From an uncultured Pelagibacteraceae bacterium (GTDB taxonomy: Bacteria > Pseudomonadota > Alphaproteobacteria > Pelagibacterales > Pelagibacteraceae), in the NCBI GenBank assembly GCA_902524115.1, contig CABZCA010000005.1, positions 1 through 64,000 of the forward strand: DNA of 64,000 nt, in the 5' to 3' direction. The notes below the pieces were generated by a model. The model was not told the origin of the DNA. It was given only the letters and a program-made list of their open reading frames with translations, and made no database searches. This document shows positions 27,084 to 35,085 of the stretch, piece after piece. The first letter of the stretch is position 1; each line of letters opens with the position of its first letter. Both the position numbers and the translations under genes were made by a program.

Positions 27084-27833
27084 ATGTCATCAATTAATCA
27101 ACTACTTCTCGAAGCAAAAAGTGTAACAAAGTACTTTGGAACCATAACGGCTCTTGAGAATGTAAATTTAAAGATACATGCAGGAGAATGCCTCGGTGTT
27201 GTGGGTGATAATGGGGCTGGAAAAACGACATTAATGAAGGTTCTATCTGGACTTTATAAACCAAGTTCTGGCTCACTATATTTTGATGGTAAAAAAGAGA
27301 TATTAGAAAGTCCAAAGGATTCACAAGAGTTAGGCTTAGAAATGGTCTACCAGGATTTGGCTTTAGCAGGAAATCTTCCTATTGGTGAAAATATTTTTTT
27401 GGGACGTGAGCCTACTAAAAATCTTGGTTTTATTAAGCTGCTAGATTTTAAAAAAATAAAAGAACTTACTGATGCTCATTTAGGTAAGTTAAAAATTAAT
27501 GTAAAAAGTGCTGATCAAAAAGTAGAGGAACTTTCGGGGGGTCAAAGACAAGCAGTGGCTATAGCAAGATCTACTGCTTTCAATGCAAAAGTAGTTATTA
27601 TGGATGAACCAACTGCTGCTCTTGCCATTAAAGAAGTTGGGAAAGTTTTAGATTTAATTAATAGCTTAAAAAAAACTGGAGTAGGTGTAATTGTAATCAG
27701 CCATAGAATGGATGATATATTTGCTGTTTGTGATCGTGTGATGGCTTTATTTCAAGGAACTAATTTTGCTGAATCTGAATTATCAAAAACTTCTAGAGAC
27801 GAAGTAATTGGTTGGATCATGGGAAAAAAATAA
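27084..27833 (+). CDS. CUT2-type sugar ABC transporter ATP-binding protein
   Basis: 249-residue single-domain ATPase. Walker A is GDNGAGKTT, the Q-loop is MVYQDLALAGNLPIGENIFLG, the signature is LSGGQRQAVAIAR, and Walker B is VVIMDEPTAALAIKE with the His in VISHRMDD. The sequence is RbsA/FrcA-like. Most ribose-type ATPases have two fused domains, but this one has a single domain like FrcA of rhizobial fructose transporters. It is followed by its permease and binding protein. Substrate is not decided: context offers inositol (iolD upstream) or ribose/fructose (rbsD and a ribokinase-like gene downstream). Confidence 0.9.
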   Translation: MSSINQLLLEAKSVTKYFGTITALENVNLKIHAGECLGVVGDNGAGKTTLMKVLSGLYKPSSGSLYFDGKKEILESPKDSQELGLEMVYQDLALAGNLPIGENIFLGREPTKNLGFIKLLDFKKIKELTDAHLGKLKINVKSADQKVEELSGGQRQAVAIARSTAFNAKVVIMDEPTAALAIKEVGKVLDLINSLKKTGVGVIVISHRMDDIFAVCDRVMALFQGTNFAESELSKTSRDEVIGWIMGKK

Positions 27834-27835
27834 TT

Positions 27836-28849
27836 ATGGATAATAAAGACCAAGAAAAAGATTCACTATATTTAAAATTAATTCCTTACTTTGATAGATA
27901 TGGAATTTTATTATTATTACTCATCATGATAGTGGTAATGCATTTCTTGCAGCCAGATGTTTTTTTGTCGTGGAGAAATGTAACCAACGTATTTAAACAA
28001 ATATCTTGGCAATCTATGCTTGCTCTAGGAGTTTTCATGGTAATTGTAACTGCAGGTATTGACCTTTCAGTTGGTTCTATAATGATGTTGTCATTGATGA
28101 TATTAGCAATTGTAGCAAAAGCAGGTGCGCCTTGGTTTGTTGTTGCTATGACACCACTTATAGCAGGATTAATATGTGGACTAATAAATGGTCTTGGAAT
28201 TACTATTTTGCGGATGCCTCATCCCTTCATAATGACACTAGGTACACTATATATCTTTAGAGGTACTGGAAATTTAATTTCAGGTGGAACACCAATAAGT
28301 GGCTTTACTGACGAAGTAAGGTATCTTGGCCATGGAAGAATAGATTTAACTTGGTTAGGTCTCGAAAAATCTCAGTACCTTCCAGTGAGTTTAGTTCTAA
28401 TTGCAATTGTATATATAATTTTCTGGGTTTTCATGAATCATACAAGAACTGGTAAATGGATTTATGCTATTGGAGGTAACCCCAGTGCAGCAAGAGCGTC
28501 AGGCGTTAACGTAAATAAAATTTTAGTAATTGTTTACTCTTTATGCGGATTTTTATCAGGTATTGGAGCATTAATTTTAGCAGGAAGAACAGACTCTGGA
28601 TATCCTAACGCTGGTTTACAGTCTGAGTTAGATGCTATAGCAGCATGCATTATTGGTGGAGCAAGTTTCTTTGGGGGTAGAGGAACTGTTCTTGGTGTTT
28701 TTGCTGGGGTAATGATAATGGGTATTTTGCGTAACGGTCTAAATTTAATGGACGTTAGTTCTTTTTGGCAGCAAGTTCTAATTGGATCGATAATAGTTCT
28801 TGCAGTTTATATAGATGTATTAAGAAGAGATCTAGGAACAAGAAAATAA
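27836..28849 (+). CDS. CUT2-type sugar ABC transporter permease
   Basis: 337-residue integral membrane protein with about eight to ten hydrophobic segments. The RbsC-family signature is VTAGIDLSVGSIMM near residue 80, followed by MPHPFIMTLGTLYIFRG and YAIGGNPSAARASGVNV, the loop that docks on the ATPase. IIGGASFFGGRGTVLGVF is a further family block. The start chosen is ATG at 27836, two bases after the ATPase stop; an upstream ATG would overlap the ATPase gene. It works with the ATPase before it and the binding protein after it. Confidence 0.9.
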   Translation: MDNKDQEKDSLYLKLIPYFDRYGILLLLLIMIVVMHFLQPDVFLSWRNVTNVFKQISWQSMLALGVFMVIVTAGIDLSVGSIMMLSLMILAIVAKAGAPWFVVAMTPLIAGLICGLINGLGITILRMPHPFIMTLGTLYIFRGTGNLISGGTPISGFTDEVRYLGHGRIDLTWLGLEKSQYLPVSLVLIAIVYIIFWVFMNHTRTGKWIYAIGGNPSAARASGVNVNKILVIVYSLCGFLSGIGALILAGRTDSGYPNAGLQSELDAIAACIIGGASFFGGRGTVLGVFAGVMIMGILRNGLNLMDVSSFWQQVLIGSIIVLAVYIDVLRRDLGTRK

Positions 28850-28944
28850 GTTCTATCTCAAGTTGTTTTTTATATTTTTGACCTACATTCTATAATTTGT
28901 TGAATTTTTCAGCAAAATTAGTTTTAATAAGCTTTATTTAACAA

Positions 28945-28953
28945 AGAGGGAAA
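28945..28953 (+). promoter_or_regulatory. Ribosome-binding site of the CUT2 binding-protein gene
   Basis: AGAGGGAAA sits four bases before the ATG. The same nine bases precede three other binding-protein genes in this window. A TATAAT box lies at 28891-28896 in the 108-base gap before this gene, suggesting its own promoter, though no good -35 at the usual spacing is visible. Confidence 0.6.
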
Positions 28954-28957
28954 CAAT

Positions 28958-29881
28958 ATGAATAAATTAATTAAATCTATAGGTGTATTAATTGCATCTA
29001 CTTTTCTTTTTTTAAGTGTTTCAACAGGAGTAAATGCTGAAAAGAAAATACTATTTAGTATCAAAGGACCTGGTTCTGGAAATCCATTTTGGGCTTCAGT
29101 AACTAAAGGAGCTGAAGAAGAAGCAGCAAAATTAGGTGTAAAATTAATTTTGATTGCACCTCCACAAGAAGGAGATGTTCAAGCACAAATTAACCAAGTA
29201 GAAGACCAACTTGCAAAAGGTGTTGATGCATTAGCACTTGCACCAGGAGATCCAAATGCTTTTGCTCCAATCGTAGATGATGCGATTAAAAGCGGAGTTC
29301 CAGTTGTGTTTGTTGACACTAAAGGAATTAACGAAGGCGTAACTTTTATTGGAACAAATAATATGAATGGTGCAGAATTAGCTGCTAAATTTATATGTGA
29401 TAAAACTCCAAAAGGTTCAGATGTTGCAATTCTTACTGGAATTGAATCTCAATCAACTGCTCTGTTAAGAAGAGATGGTGCAATTAAAGGATTTAAAAAT
29501 TGCGGTTTAAATCTTGTTGCTACACAAACTGCAGAGTGGGATACAGCAAAAGGAAGATCGGTGACAGAGTCAATCATTCTAAAAAATCCAAACATCAAAG
29601 CAATATTTGCTTCTAATGACAATATGGGATTAGGTGCTATGCAAGCTTTAAAAGATGCTGACATGAACGATGTAATTGTTGTTGGTTTCGATGCAACTCC
29701 TGATGCAGCTACGAGTATTTTGAAAGGTGAAATGACTGCAACGATTGCTCAGTTCTCATACAACATGGGTGCTTATGGTGTTAAGTACGCTCTTGAGTTA
29801 GCTAACGGTGGAAGTATTGATATAAACATCGATACTGGAACACAGTTAGTAACAACTGCAAACGCTAACGATTTTAAATAA
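28958..29881 (+). CDS. CUT2-type sugar ABC transporter substrate-binding protein (RbsB-like)
   Basis: 307-residue periplasmic binding protein of the ribose/galactose (type I, Peripla_BP_4) family. A signal peptide of about 27 residues ends VNA before EKKILFS. Family landmarks are GPGSGNPFWASVTKGAEEEA, the LIAPPQEGDVQAQINQVEDQL strand-helix, ALAPGDPNAFAPIVDDAI, and VVGFDATPDAATSILKGEMTA. Unlike many ORFs here it has richer Ala/Gly composition and a strong ribosome-binding site, as expected for an abundant periplasmic protein. A strong terminator follows directly, separating it from rbsD-like. Confidence 0.92.
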   Translation: MNKLIKSIGVLIASTFLFLSVSTGVNAEKKILFSIKGPGSGNPFWASVTKGAEEEAAKLGVKLILIAPPQEGDVQAQINQVEDQLAKGVDALALAPGDPNAFAPIVDDAIKSGVPVVFVDTKGINEGVTFIGTNNMNGAELAAKFICDKTPKGSDVAILTGIESQSTALLRRDGAIKGFKNCGLNLVATQTAEWDTAKGRSVTESIILKNPNIKAIFASNDNMGLGAMQALKDADMNDVIVVGFDATPDAATSILKGEMTATIAQFSYNMGAYGVKYALELANGGSIDINIDTGTQLVTTANANDFK

Positions 29882-29904
29882 TCTTTAGTTTTAAAGAACA
29901 ATTT

Positions 29905-29938
29905 AAAGGGTGGAATTTTATTCCACCCTTTTTTTTTA
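29905..29938 (+). terminator. Rho-independent terminator after the CUT2 binding-protein gene
   Basis: AAAGGGTGGAAT (29905-29916) pairs perfectly with ATTCCACCCTTT (29920-29931) around a TTT loop, followed by a run of U through 29937. It lies 24 bases past the stop and 18 bases before the rbsD-like start. Downstream genes therefore need readthrough or their own promoter. Confidence 0.93.
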
Positions 29939-29955
29939 TGTATTATAATCTCTAA

Positions 29956-30417
29956 ATGTTAATTAATATTAATCCTATATTAAGCCCAGAATTACTGTTT
30001 CATTTAAGATCTATGGGGCATGGAGAAAAATTAATTTTAGCAGATGCAAATTTTCCATCAAACTCTACAAATAATAAAGTAATTCGATTAGATGGAGTAA
30101 ATATTAAAGACGCAGCGTCCGCTATATTATCTGTATTTCCATTAGATAGTTTTGTTGTGTCTCAAGGTGGATCTCCAGCTCTTAGAATGGAGGTCGATAA
30201 CAAACCAGACGAATTAACTGAGACACATAAAGAATTTATTGAAGCAGTAAAATCAATCTCAGGAGAAAATTGGAAAGTTGGATCAATTTCAAGACAGGAT
30301 TTTTACGTAGAAGCAAAAAAAGCATATTGTATAGTAACTACTACAGATGCTAGACCATTTGGATGTTTTGTAATTACTAAAGGTGTTATTTTACCAGATG
30401 GAAAAGTCTGGACTTAA
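29956..30417 (+). CDS. RbsD/FucU-family sugar mutarotase
   Basis: 153-residue protein of the RbsD/FucU family, which interconverts pyranose and furanose or alpha/beta anomers. LRSMGHGEKLILADANFPSN has the catalytic His of the HGD/HGE motif. DAASAILSVFPLD and the C-terminal EAKKAYCIVTTTDARPFGCFVITKGVI (read in two parts around TTTDARPFG) are typical of the FucU side of the family. It lies 18 bases after the terminator of the binding protein and four bases before a ribokinase-like gene. This supports uptake of a monosaccharide by the CUT2 system. Confidence 0.88.
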   Translation: MLININPILSPELLFHLRSMGHGEKLILADANFPSNSTNNKVIRLDGVNIKDAASAILSVFPLDSFVVSQGGSPALRMEVDNKPDELTETHKEFIEAVKSISGENWKVGSISRQDFYVEAKKAYCIVTTTDARPFGCFVITKGVILPDGKVWT

Positions 30418-30420
30418 TAA

Positions 30421-31335
30421 ATGAAATCCATTTGTGTTTTTGGTGTTTTTGTAGCTGACCTTTGTTTTGTCGCTGATGCTATTCCTGAAAAAGGACAAAC
30501 TATTTTAGGTAGTAAACATATTGTTGGTCCTGGTGGAAAAGGATCAAACCAAGCAATAGCTGCAGCTAGGCTTGGAGGTAAAGTAAATTTTATAACAAAA
30601 ATTGGGAATGACCAAAATGCAAATATGGCCCTAAACCTCTACAAGGAAGTAGGGATAAATACAGACTCAATAATTCAAGATGGAAATCAGTTAACAGGTG
30701 TAGCAGGTATAATGATAAACGAAAAAACTGGAGACAACGCTATAAACATTGTACCAGGTGCAGCCGGTTCTTTAACTAATAAAGACATTAATAAAAATAT
30801 AAATTTTATAGAAAATTCAGAAATATTTTTAACTCAGTTAGAGACACCTTATGAGGTAACTAGTTATGCACTTCAAAAAGCTAAAGAAACAGGTTCAGTA
30901 ACTATTTTTAACCCAGCACCCGCATCAAACATTAATGAAGGTGATTTTAAATGTATGGACTATTTTACACCTAATGAAACAGAAGCAAGTTTTTATCTAA
31001 AAAAAAATGTTGAAAGCAAAAAGGAAATTGAAGAAGCTGCGAAAAATTTTCTAAATAAAGGAGTTAAAAATATTGTTATAACTCTAGGCTCAAAAGGAGT
31101 TTATTTTGCAAACTCATCTGAAAGCTATTTTCTAGATGCCTTTAATTTGAAAGATAAAGTTATCGATACAACAGGAGCAGGAGATGCATTTAATGGAGCT
31201 TTTGCATATGCTTTGTCTAAAAATCATAAAAATAAAGATGCTTTAGAATTTGCAAATAAGGTTGCTGGTATTTCAACTACAAGAGTTGGAGCAGCCAATG
31301 CAATGCCTAAGTTTAAAGAAGTAGAAGACTATTAG
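30421..31335 (+). CDS. PfkB-family carbohydrate kinase, ribokinase-like
   Basis: 304-residue PfkB kinase. The N-terminal sugar-binding motif is GPGGKGSNQAIAAARLGG, as in ribokinase. The second PfkB signature is DTTGAGDAFNGAFAYAL with the catalytic Asp in GAGDAF. KNIVITLGSKGVYF is the ATP-site strand. It pairs with the preceding RbsD/FucU-type mutarotase, which suggests phosphorylation of ribose or a similar sugar. The alternative in this inositol-flavoured operon would be the IolC reaction, but the GPGGKGSNQA form favours ribokinase. It converges directly with the racemase-family gene. Confidence 0.88.
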   Translation: MKSICVFGVFVADLCFVADAIPEKGQTILGSKHIVGPGGKGSNQAIAAARLGGKVNFITKIGNDQNANMALNLYKEVGINTDSIIQDGNQLTGVAGIMINEKTGDNAINIVPGAAGSLTNKDINKNINFIENSEIFLTQLETPYEVTSYALQKAKETGSVTIFNPAPASNINEGDFKCMDYFTPNETEASFYLKKNVESKKEIEEAAKNFLNKGVKNIVITLGSKGVYFANSSESYFLDAFNLKDKVIDTTGAGDAFNGAFAYALSKNHKNKDALEFANKVAGISTTRVGAANAMPKFKEVEDY

Positions 31336-32511
31336 TTATTCTATAATTTTAAAATCAGACTTATATTTATCAGTGATTGTTAAACCAAGACCTGGTTTAT
31401 TATCATCTAGATCTATATATCCATTTTCAGGCGCAGGATCTCCTTCAAAAATGTAATAGAATAATTCATTTCCTATTTCTACATCATGGACTGGAAAAAA
31501 CTCTGAAATTGGACAATTGAAATTAGACATTGTTAAATGATAATTATGCATTTGACCAGCATGAGGAATAACTGGTACTTGATAAGCTTCTGCAAGTGCA
31601 TTTATTTTATTTGCAATTGTAAATCCACCAACTCTATTATTATCATATTGAATATAGCTGACTGCTTTAATATCCAACAATTGTTTAAATCCAAATAAGT
31701 TGAATTCATGTTCTCCACCAGAAATTGGAATTGCATTCATATTATTTAATTCTGCATATCCATGCATATCGTCTGCTATAACTGGTTCCTCCAACCATCT
31801 TGGGTTAAATTTTACCAATTTAGGTATCATCCTTTTTGCATAATCTAAGTTCCAACCCATATAACATTCCATCATTAAGTCAGTATCATATCCAATAACT
31901 TCTCTAACTGCTTCAGCTAGTTCAATATTCTTTTTCATACCTTCTGGACCATCTTTTGGACCCCATCCAAATCTCATTTTAAACATTTTGAAACCTTGCT
32001 TAACATAGCTTTCAGCTTCTTTTTGTAGTTCTTTTATTGGCTGGCTGTAAAGTTTAGATGCGTAAACAGGTATCTTTTCTTTGGTTCGTCCACCTAATAA
32101 TTTAAAAACAGGTTTATTTGTAACTTTTCCCATTATATCCCAGAGCGCAATATCAATTGCAGAAATAGCAACCATCCCCAATCCTCTTCTTCCCCATGCG
32201 TGAGTTCTTCTGTACATTTTTTCCCAAATATAAGAATAATCAAAAGGATCTTCACCTATTACTAAAGGTGTTAAATAAGTATCGATTGTTTTCTTCACTA
32301 ATTGTGGTGCGAGAGCTGCGTTTCCAATTCCAATTATACCGTCGTCTGTTTCTATTTCACATATCAACCATTCATGAAATCTAAAAGAACCCATAGCGTC
32401 TGATTTTTCAAACAAAAGGTCTGAAGCATTTGTGCAAAAATTATTTTGTGGAGGAACTGTTTTACCATTCCATTGATATACCTTTGTACGAATACTTTTT
32501 ATTTTGGACAT
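31336..32511 (-). CDS. Mandelate racemase/enolase-superfamily sugar-acid dehydratase (L-rhamnonate dehydratase-like)
   Basis: 391-residue enolase-superfamily protein with an N-terminal capping domain and a TIM barrel. Metal ligands lie in MMECYMGW (Glu), LEEPVIADD and GGEHEFNL. The [15 protein letters not shown] stretch has the proton-abstracting region and, with [11 protein letters not shown] near the C-terminus, resembles L-rhamnonate dehydratase (RhamD) more than other subgroups. Expected chemistry is dehydration of an aldonate to a 2-keto-3-deoxy acid. It is the second gene of a pair with pdxA2-like, one base apart. Confidence 0.82.
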   Translation of the reverse strand: MSKIKSIRTKVYQWNGKTVPPQNNFCTNASDLLFEKSDAMGSFRFHEWLICEIETDDGIIGIGNAALAPQLVKKTIDTYLTPLVIGEDPFDYSYIWEKMYRRTHAWGRRGLGMVAISAIDIALWDIMGKVTNKPVFKLLGGRTKEKIPVYASKLYSQPIKELQKEAESYVKQGFKMFKMRFGWGPKDGPEGMKKNIELAEAVREVIGYDTDLMMECYMGWNLDYAKRMIPKLVKFNPRWLEEPVIADDMHGYAELNNMNAIPISGGEHEFNLFGFKQLLDIKAVSYIQYDNNRVGGFTIANKINALAEAYQVPVIPHAGQMHNYHLTMSNFNCPISEFFPVHDVEIGNELFYYIFEGDPAPENGYIDLDDNKPGLGLTITDKYKSDFKIIE

Positions 32512-33507
32512 TTAATTGTTTTTATTTTCTGCCATTGTTAATGCAATTTTGAATGAATTCAAAGTAGGTTCTAAATTTGCTTTATTTTTACCTGCAATAT
32601 CGAATGCTGTACCATGAGCAGGAGTGGTAATAGGTACAGGTAAACCTCCTTGAACGGTTACTCCTCGATCAAATCCAAATGCTTTTAAACCTGATTGTAA
32701 AGCATCATGATACATACCAACAATACAATCATAATTTCCATTTTTATAGGCAGTGATAAAAGATGTATCACATGGTAAAGGTCCATCAGCATTAATACCT
32801 AGTTTTTTTGCTTCTTCTATTGCAGGTATAATTTCATCCTTTTCCTCTGTTCCAAATTCAGCATGAGGATTTAGTGCCTGAACTGCTACTCTTGGATTTT
32901 TAATACCATTTAATTTCATGGCTTCATTTATAAGTTTAATTGGCTTAATAATTTTTCCCTTTTTTACATGTTCTGGAACTTCTTTTATTGGAATATGTGA
33001 TGATACCCTTGCAGTCCAAAAATTATCAATAACATTAAACTCGCAAAAAAAATTTTTAACCTCTAACTTTTCGGCCATTAAATGTAATTCATCAGAATAT
33101 TTATTTCCACCAAGTTTAAGGCTTGTTTTGTTAAATGGTCCAAAGTTTATTGCATGAATTTTATTTTCTTTAGCAAGATCTAAAGCTAAATTTAACGAAT
33201 CTAAAACGCTTTCTCCCGCCTCTTTAGAGCACTCAGATAATTTATAATTATGATTTTTACCTTTAGAGATATCTAGAAAAAATTTACTACCTTTTGTAAA
33301 ATCAATATTATCGAAATCTTCTACAAAATTTAAATTATGTGATTTGCCTGAAATTTTATTTCCACTCTCTAATATATTTTTTTCACCTATGATAATTACA
33401 TTAGCCTTGTTAGTGATTTCCTCTGACAATAGTTTTGAGACCAATTCAGGTCCTATACCTGAAGGATCCCCTAAAAGAACTGCTATGTTAATTTTATTTT
33501 GAACCAT
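32512..33507 (-). CDS. PdxA-family 4-hydroxy-acid-phosphate dehydrogenase (PdxA2-like)
   Basis: 331-residue PdxA-fold NAD-dependent dehydrogenase. LLGDPSGIGPELVSKLL opens the protein; metal-binding His occur in LNPHAEFGTEE and MYHDALQSG. The YHDALQSGLKAFGFDRG and VTVQGGLPVPITTPAHGTA segments differ from canonical PdxA and resemble PdxA2, which oxidises D-threonate or D-erythronate 4-phosphate in sugar-acid use. Genomic context (sugar-acid dehydratase, TTT transporter, no other pyridoxine genes) agrees. A role in vitamin B6 synthesis is less likely but not excluded. It is divergent from tctC with 74 bases between the starts, which include TATAAT at 33542-33547. Confidence 0.8.
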   Translation of the reverse strand: MVQNKINIAVLLGDPSGIGPELVSKLLSEEITNKANVIIIGEKNILESGNKISGKSHNLNFVEDFDNIDFTKGSKFFLDISKGKNHNYKLSECSKEAGESVLDSLNLALDLAKENKIHAINFGPFNKTSLKLGGNKYSDELHLMAEKLEVKNFFCEFNVIDNFWTARVSSHIPIKEVPEHVKKGKIIKPIKLINEAMKLNGIKNPRVAVQALNPHAEFGTEEKDEIIPAIEEAKKLGINADGPLPCDTSFITAYKNGNYDCIVGMYHDALQSGLKAFGFDRGVTVQGGLPVPITTPAHGTAFDIAGKNKANLEPTLNSFKIALTMAENKNN

Positions 33508-33570
33508 TTTTTACTTTACGCTATGTATCAGATTATGTTTATATAATTAAATATAAATTAACTAAAAAAA

Positions 33571-33579
33571 AGAGGGAAA
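33571..33579 (+). promoter_or_regulatory. Ribosome-binding site of tctC
   Basis: AGAGGGAAA two bases before the ATG, identical to the site ahead of the other three complete binding-protein genes here. Confidence 0.6.
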
Positions 33580-33581
33580 TT

Positions 33582-34556
33582 ATGAAAAAAAGTTTTAAAC
33601 TTTTCTTAGCAGCTGCATTTCTAGTAACAGAATTTTTCGTTGTTGCACTTCCACTTATGATTACTTCTGCAAAAGCAGATGGTCACCCAATTCAAGCTAT
33701 TACTCATGCTGGTTTTGGTGGAGGTACAGACGTAACTACTAGAATGATGCTTTTAAGAGCACGTAGAGTACTTAAACAAGATATGCAATTGGTTAACAAA
33801 AAAGGTGGTGGTGGAGCAGTATCAATGGATTATATGATGAGTCTACCTGCTGACGGACAACACACTTTAACTTGGACTACAGGTCATGCTGTTTCAATGG
33901 CGTTAGGTAAAACTAAAGTTAAAATAAGTGATATGCAACCACTAGCAAGAGGAACTGACGATCCTCAATTGTTTGTTGTAAATTGTAAAGCAGACATTAA
34001 AGACGCTAAAAAATTTATTAGTACTCAAAAGTCAAAATCACTTAAATACGGAACAACACATGTTGGTGGAATTGATGATGTTAGTGCTATTGCATTTACA
34101 AAAAAAGGTGGATTAAAAGATCCAACTATTGTTGCTTATAAAGGTGTAGCTCCAATTAAAACTAACTTAATCAAAGGCGATATTGATGTAGGTGTTTTAA
34201 ACTTAGGGGAGGCATTAACAGAAATAAATGACGGAACACTTTGTGTGTCTGTTGTCTTAGCAAATAATAGAATGGCTAAAATTGGAGACTCTCCAACAGC
34301 TAAAGAATTAGGAATACCTGTTTCTTTATCTACTGTTAGAGGTTTTGTAACTAAAAAAGGAGCACCAGCTGAAAGAGTTAAAGAATTAGAAGCTGGCATG
34401 ATGAAAGCTATGAGCCATAACTACTACAAAAATTTCTTAACAGAAATTGGTCTTGACGAGACAAGTGTAGTTGGTGCTGATGAATGGGGTAAGCAAATGG
34501 AAGAAATGCTTACAGAGATGACAGCACAACTTAAAGCTTTGGGTTACATTAATTAG
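33582..34556 (+). CDS. tctC: Tripartite tricarboxylate transporter substrate-binding protein TctC
   Basis: 324-residue periplasmic binding protein of the TctC/Bug family. A long signal peptide of about 31 residues ends near SAKA before DGHPIQ. The binding-protein start ITHAGFGGGTDVTTRMM, the QLVNKKGGGGAVSMDYM block and TYVHVGG-like GTTHVGGIDDVSA are family features. The C-terminal EMLTEMTAQLKALGYIN is a common TctC ending. Ligands of the family are di- and tricarboxylates and other organic acids; nearby sugar-acid enzymes suggest an aldonate or aldarate. A terminator-like hairpin follows inside the next frame. Confidence 0.9.
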   Translation: MKKSFKLFLAAAFLVTEFFVVALPLMITSAKADGHPIQAITHAGFGGGTDVTTRMMLLRARRVLKQDMQLVNKKGGGGAVSMDYMMSLPADGQHTLTWTTGHAVSMALGKTKVKISDMQPLARGTDDPQLFVVNCKADIKDAKKFISTQKSKSLKYGTTHVGGIDDVSAIAFTKKGGLKDPTIVAYKGVAPIKTNLIKGDIDVGVLNLGEALTEINDGTLCVSVVLANNRMAKIGDSPTAKELGIPVSLSTVRGFVTKKGAPAERVKELEAGMMKAMSHNYYKNFLTEIGLDETSVVGADEWGKQMEEMLTEMTAQLKALGYIN

Positions 34557-34577
34557 TCATAAGAAAGTACATTTTTT

Positions 34578-35084
34578 ATGAATAATGTACGAAATAAAAA
34601 AAGGGCAAACAAAAGTTTGCCCTTTTTTTTTAAAGATGAGTTTAAAGTTTCATTTATTATTGTTTTTATCTCAGTAATTTTACTAATAAGTACCTTTTCG
34701 TTTGATATTGTTCCTCCAATTTTAAACAGAGGTATACAACCTGCAACTTTTCCTAAAGCTTTATTAATATTAATAATAAGCTTAACTTTTATTATCTATT
34801 ATCTATCAATAAAGAATCCTTGGAAGATAGGAAAAAAATTACCCAAAACATTTTTTTTAACTTTACTTAGTTTTTTAATATTTGTTTTTATTTCAAAGAC
34901 TTTAGATTTCTTTTTAGCCATATCAGTATTGTCATTTTTTGTTTCCTATAATTGGGGTGAAAGAAGAATATTTTATTTATTATTAGTAAGTATTATTTTT
35001 CCTATTTTGGTTTTTATTTTTTTTGAAACAATCTTAGGCTTAAGATTTCCTCCAGGAATAATTACTAATCTTTATTATTATTAA
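34578..35084 (+). CDS. tctB: Tripartite tricarboxylate transporter small membrane subunit TctB
   Basis: 168-residue membrane protein with four predicted helices (around residues 24-43, 62-75, 91-120 and 128-155). It matches the small subunit of TTT transporters, including PPILNRGIQPATFP after helix 1. The N-terminal ~20 residues are Lys/Arg-rich and cytoplasmic. The only standard in-frame start is ATG at 34578; no ATG, GTG or TTG occurs in frame before helix 1. As a result the perfect terminator hairpin at 34599-34630 lies within codons 8-18. It sits between tctC and tctA, one base before the tctA start. Confidence 0.8.
   Translation: MNNVRNKKRANKSLPFFFKDEFKVSFIIVFISVILLISTFSFDIVPPILNRGIQPATFPKALLILIISLTFIIYYLSIKNPWKIGKKLPKTFFLTLLSFLIFVFISKTLDFFLAISVLSFFVSYNWGERRIFYLLLVSIIFPILVFIFFETILGLRFPPGIITNLYYY
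34599..34630 (+). terminator. Terminator hairpin inside the 5' end of tctB
   Basis: AAAAGGGCAAAC (34599-34610) pairs with GTTTGCCCTTTT (34615-34626) around an AAAA loop, and the U run continues to 34630. It has the form of a strong Rho-independent terminator. It lies 43 bases after the tctC stop but within the predicted coding region of tctB. It probably limits transporter-subunit transcription relative to the binding protein. Confidence 0.85.
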
Positions 35085-35085
35085 A

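Noticed and set aside
28861-28957. Riboswitch in the gap before the CUT2 binding protein
   Set aside because: No paired conserved elements were found by eye; the gap shows only a TATAAT box and the ribosome-binding site.
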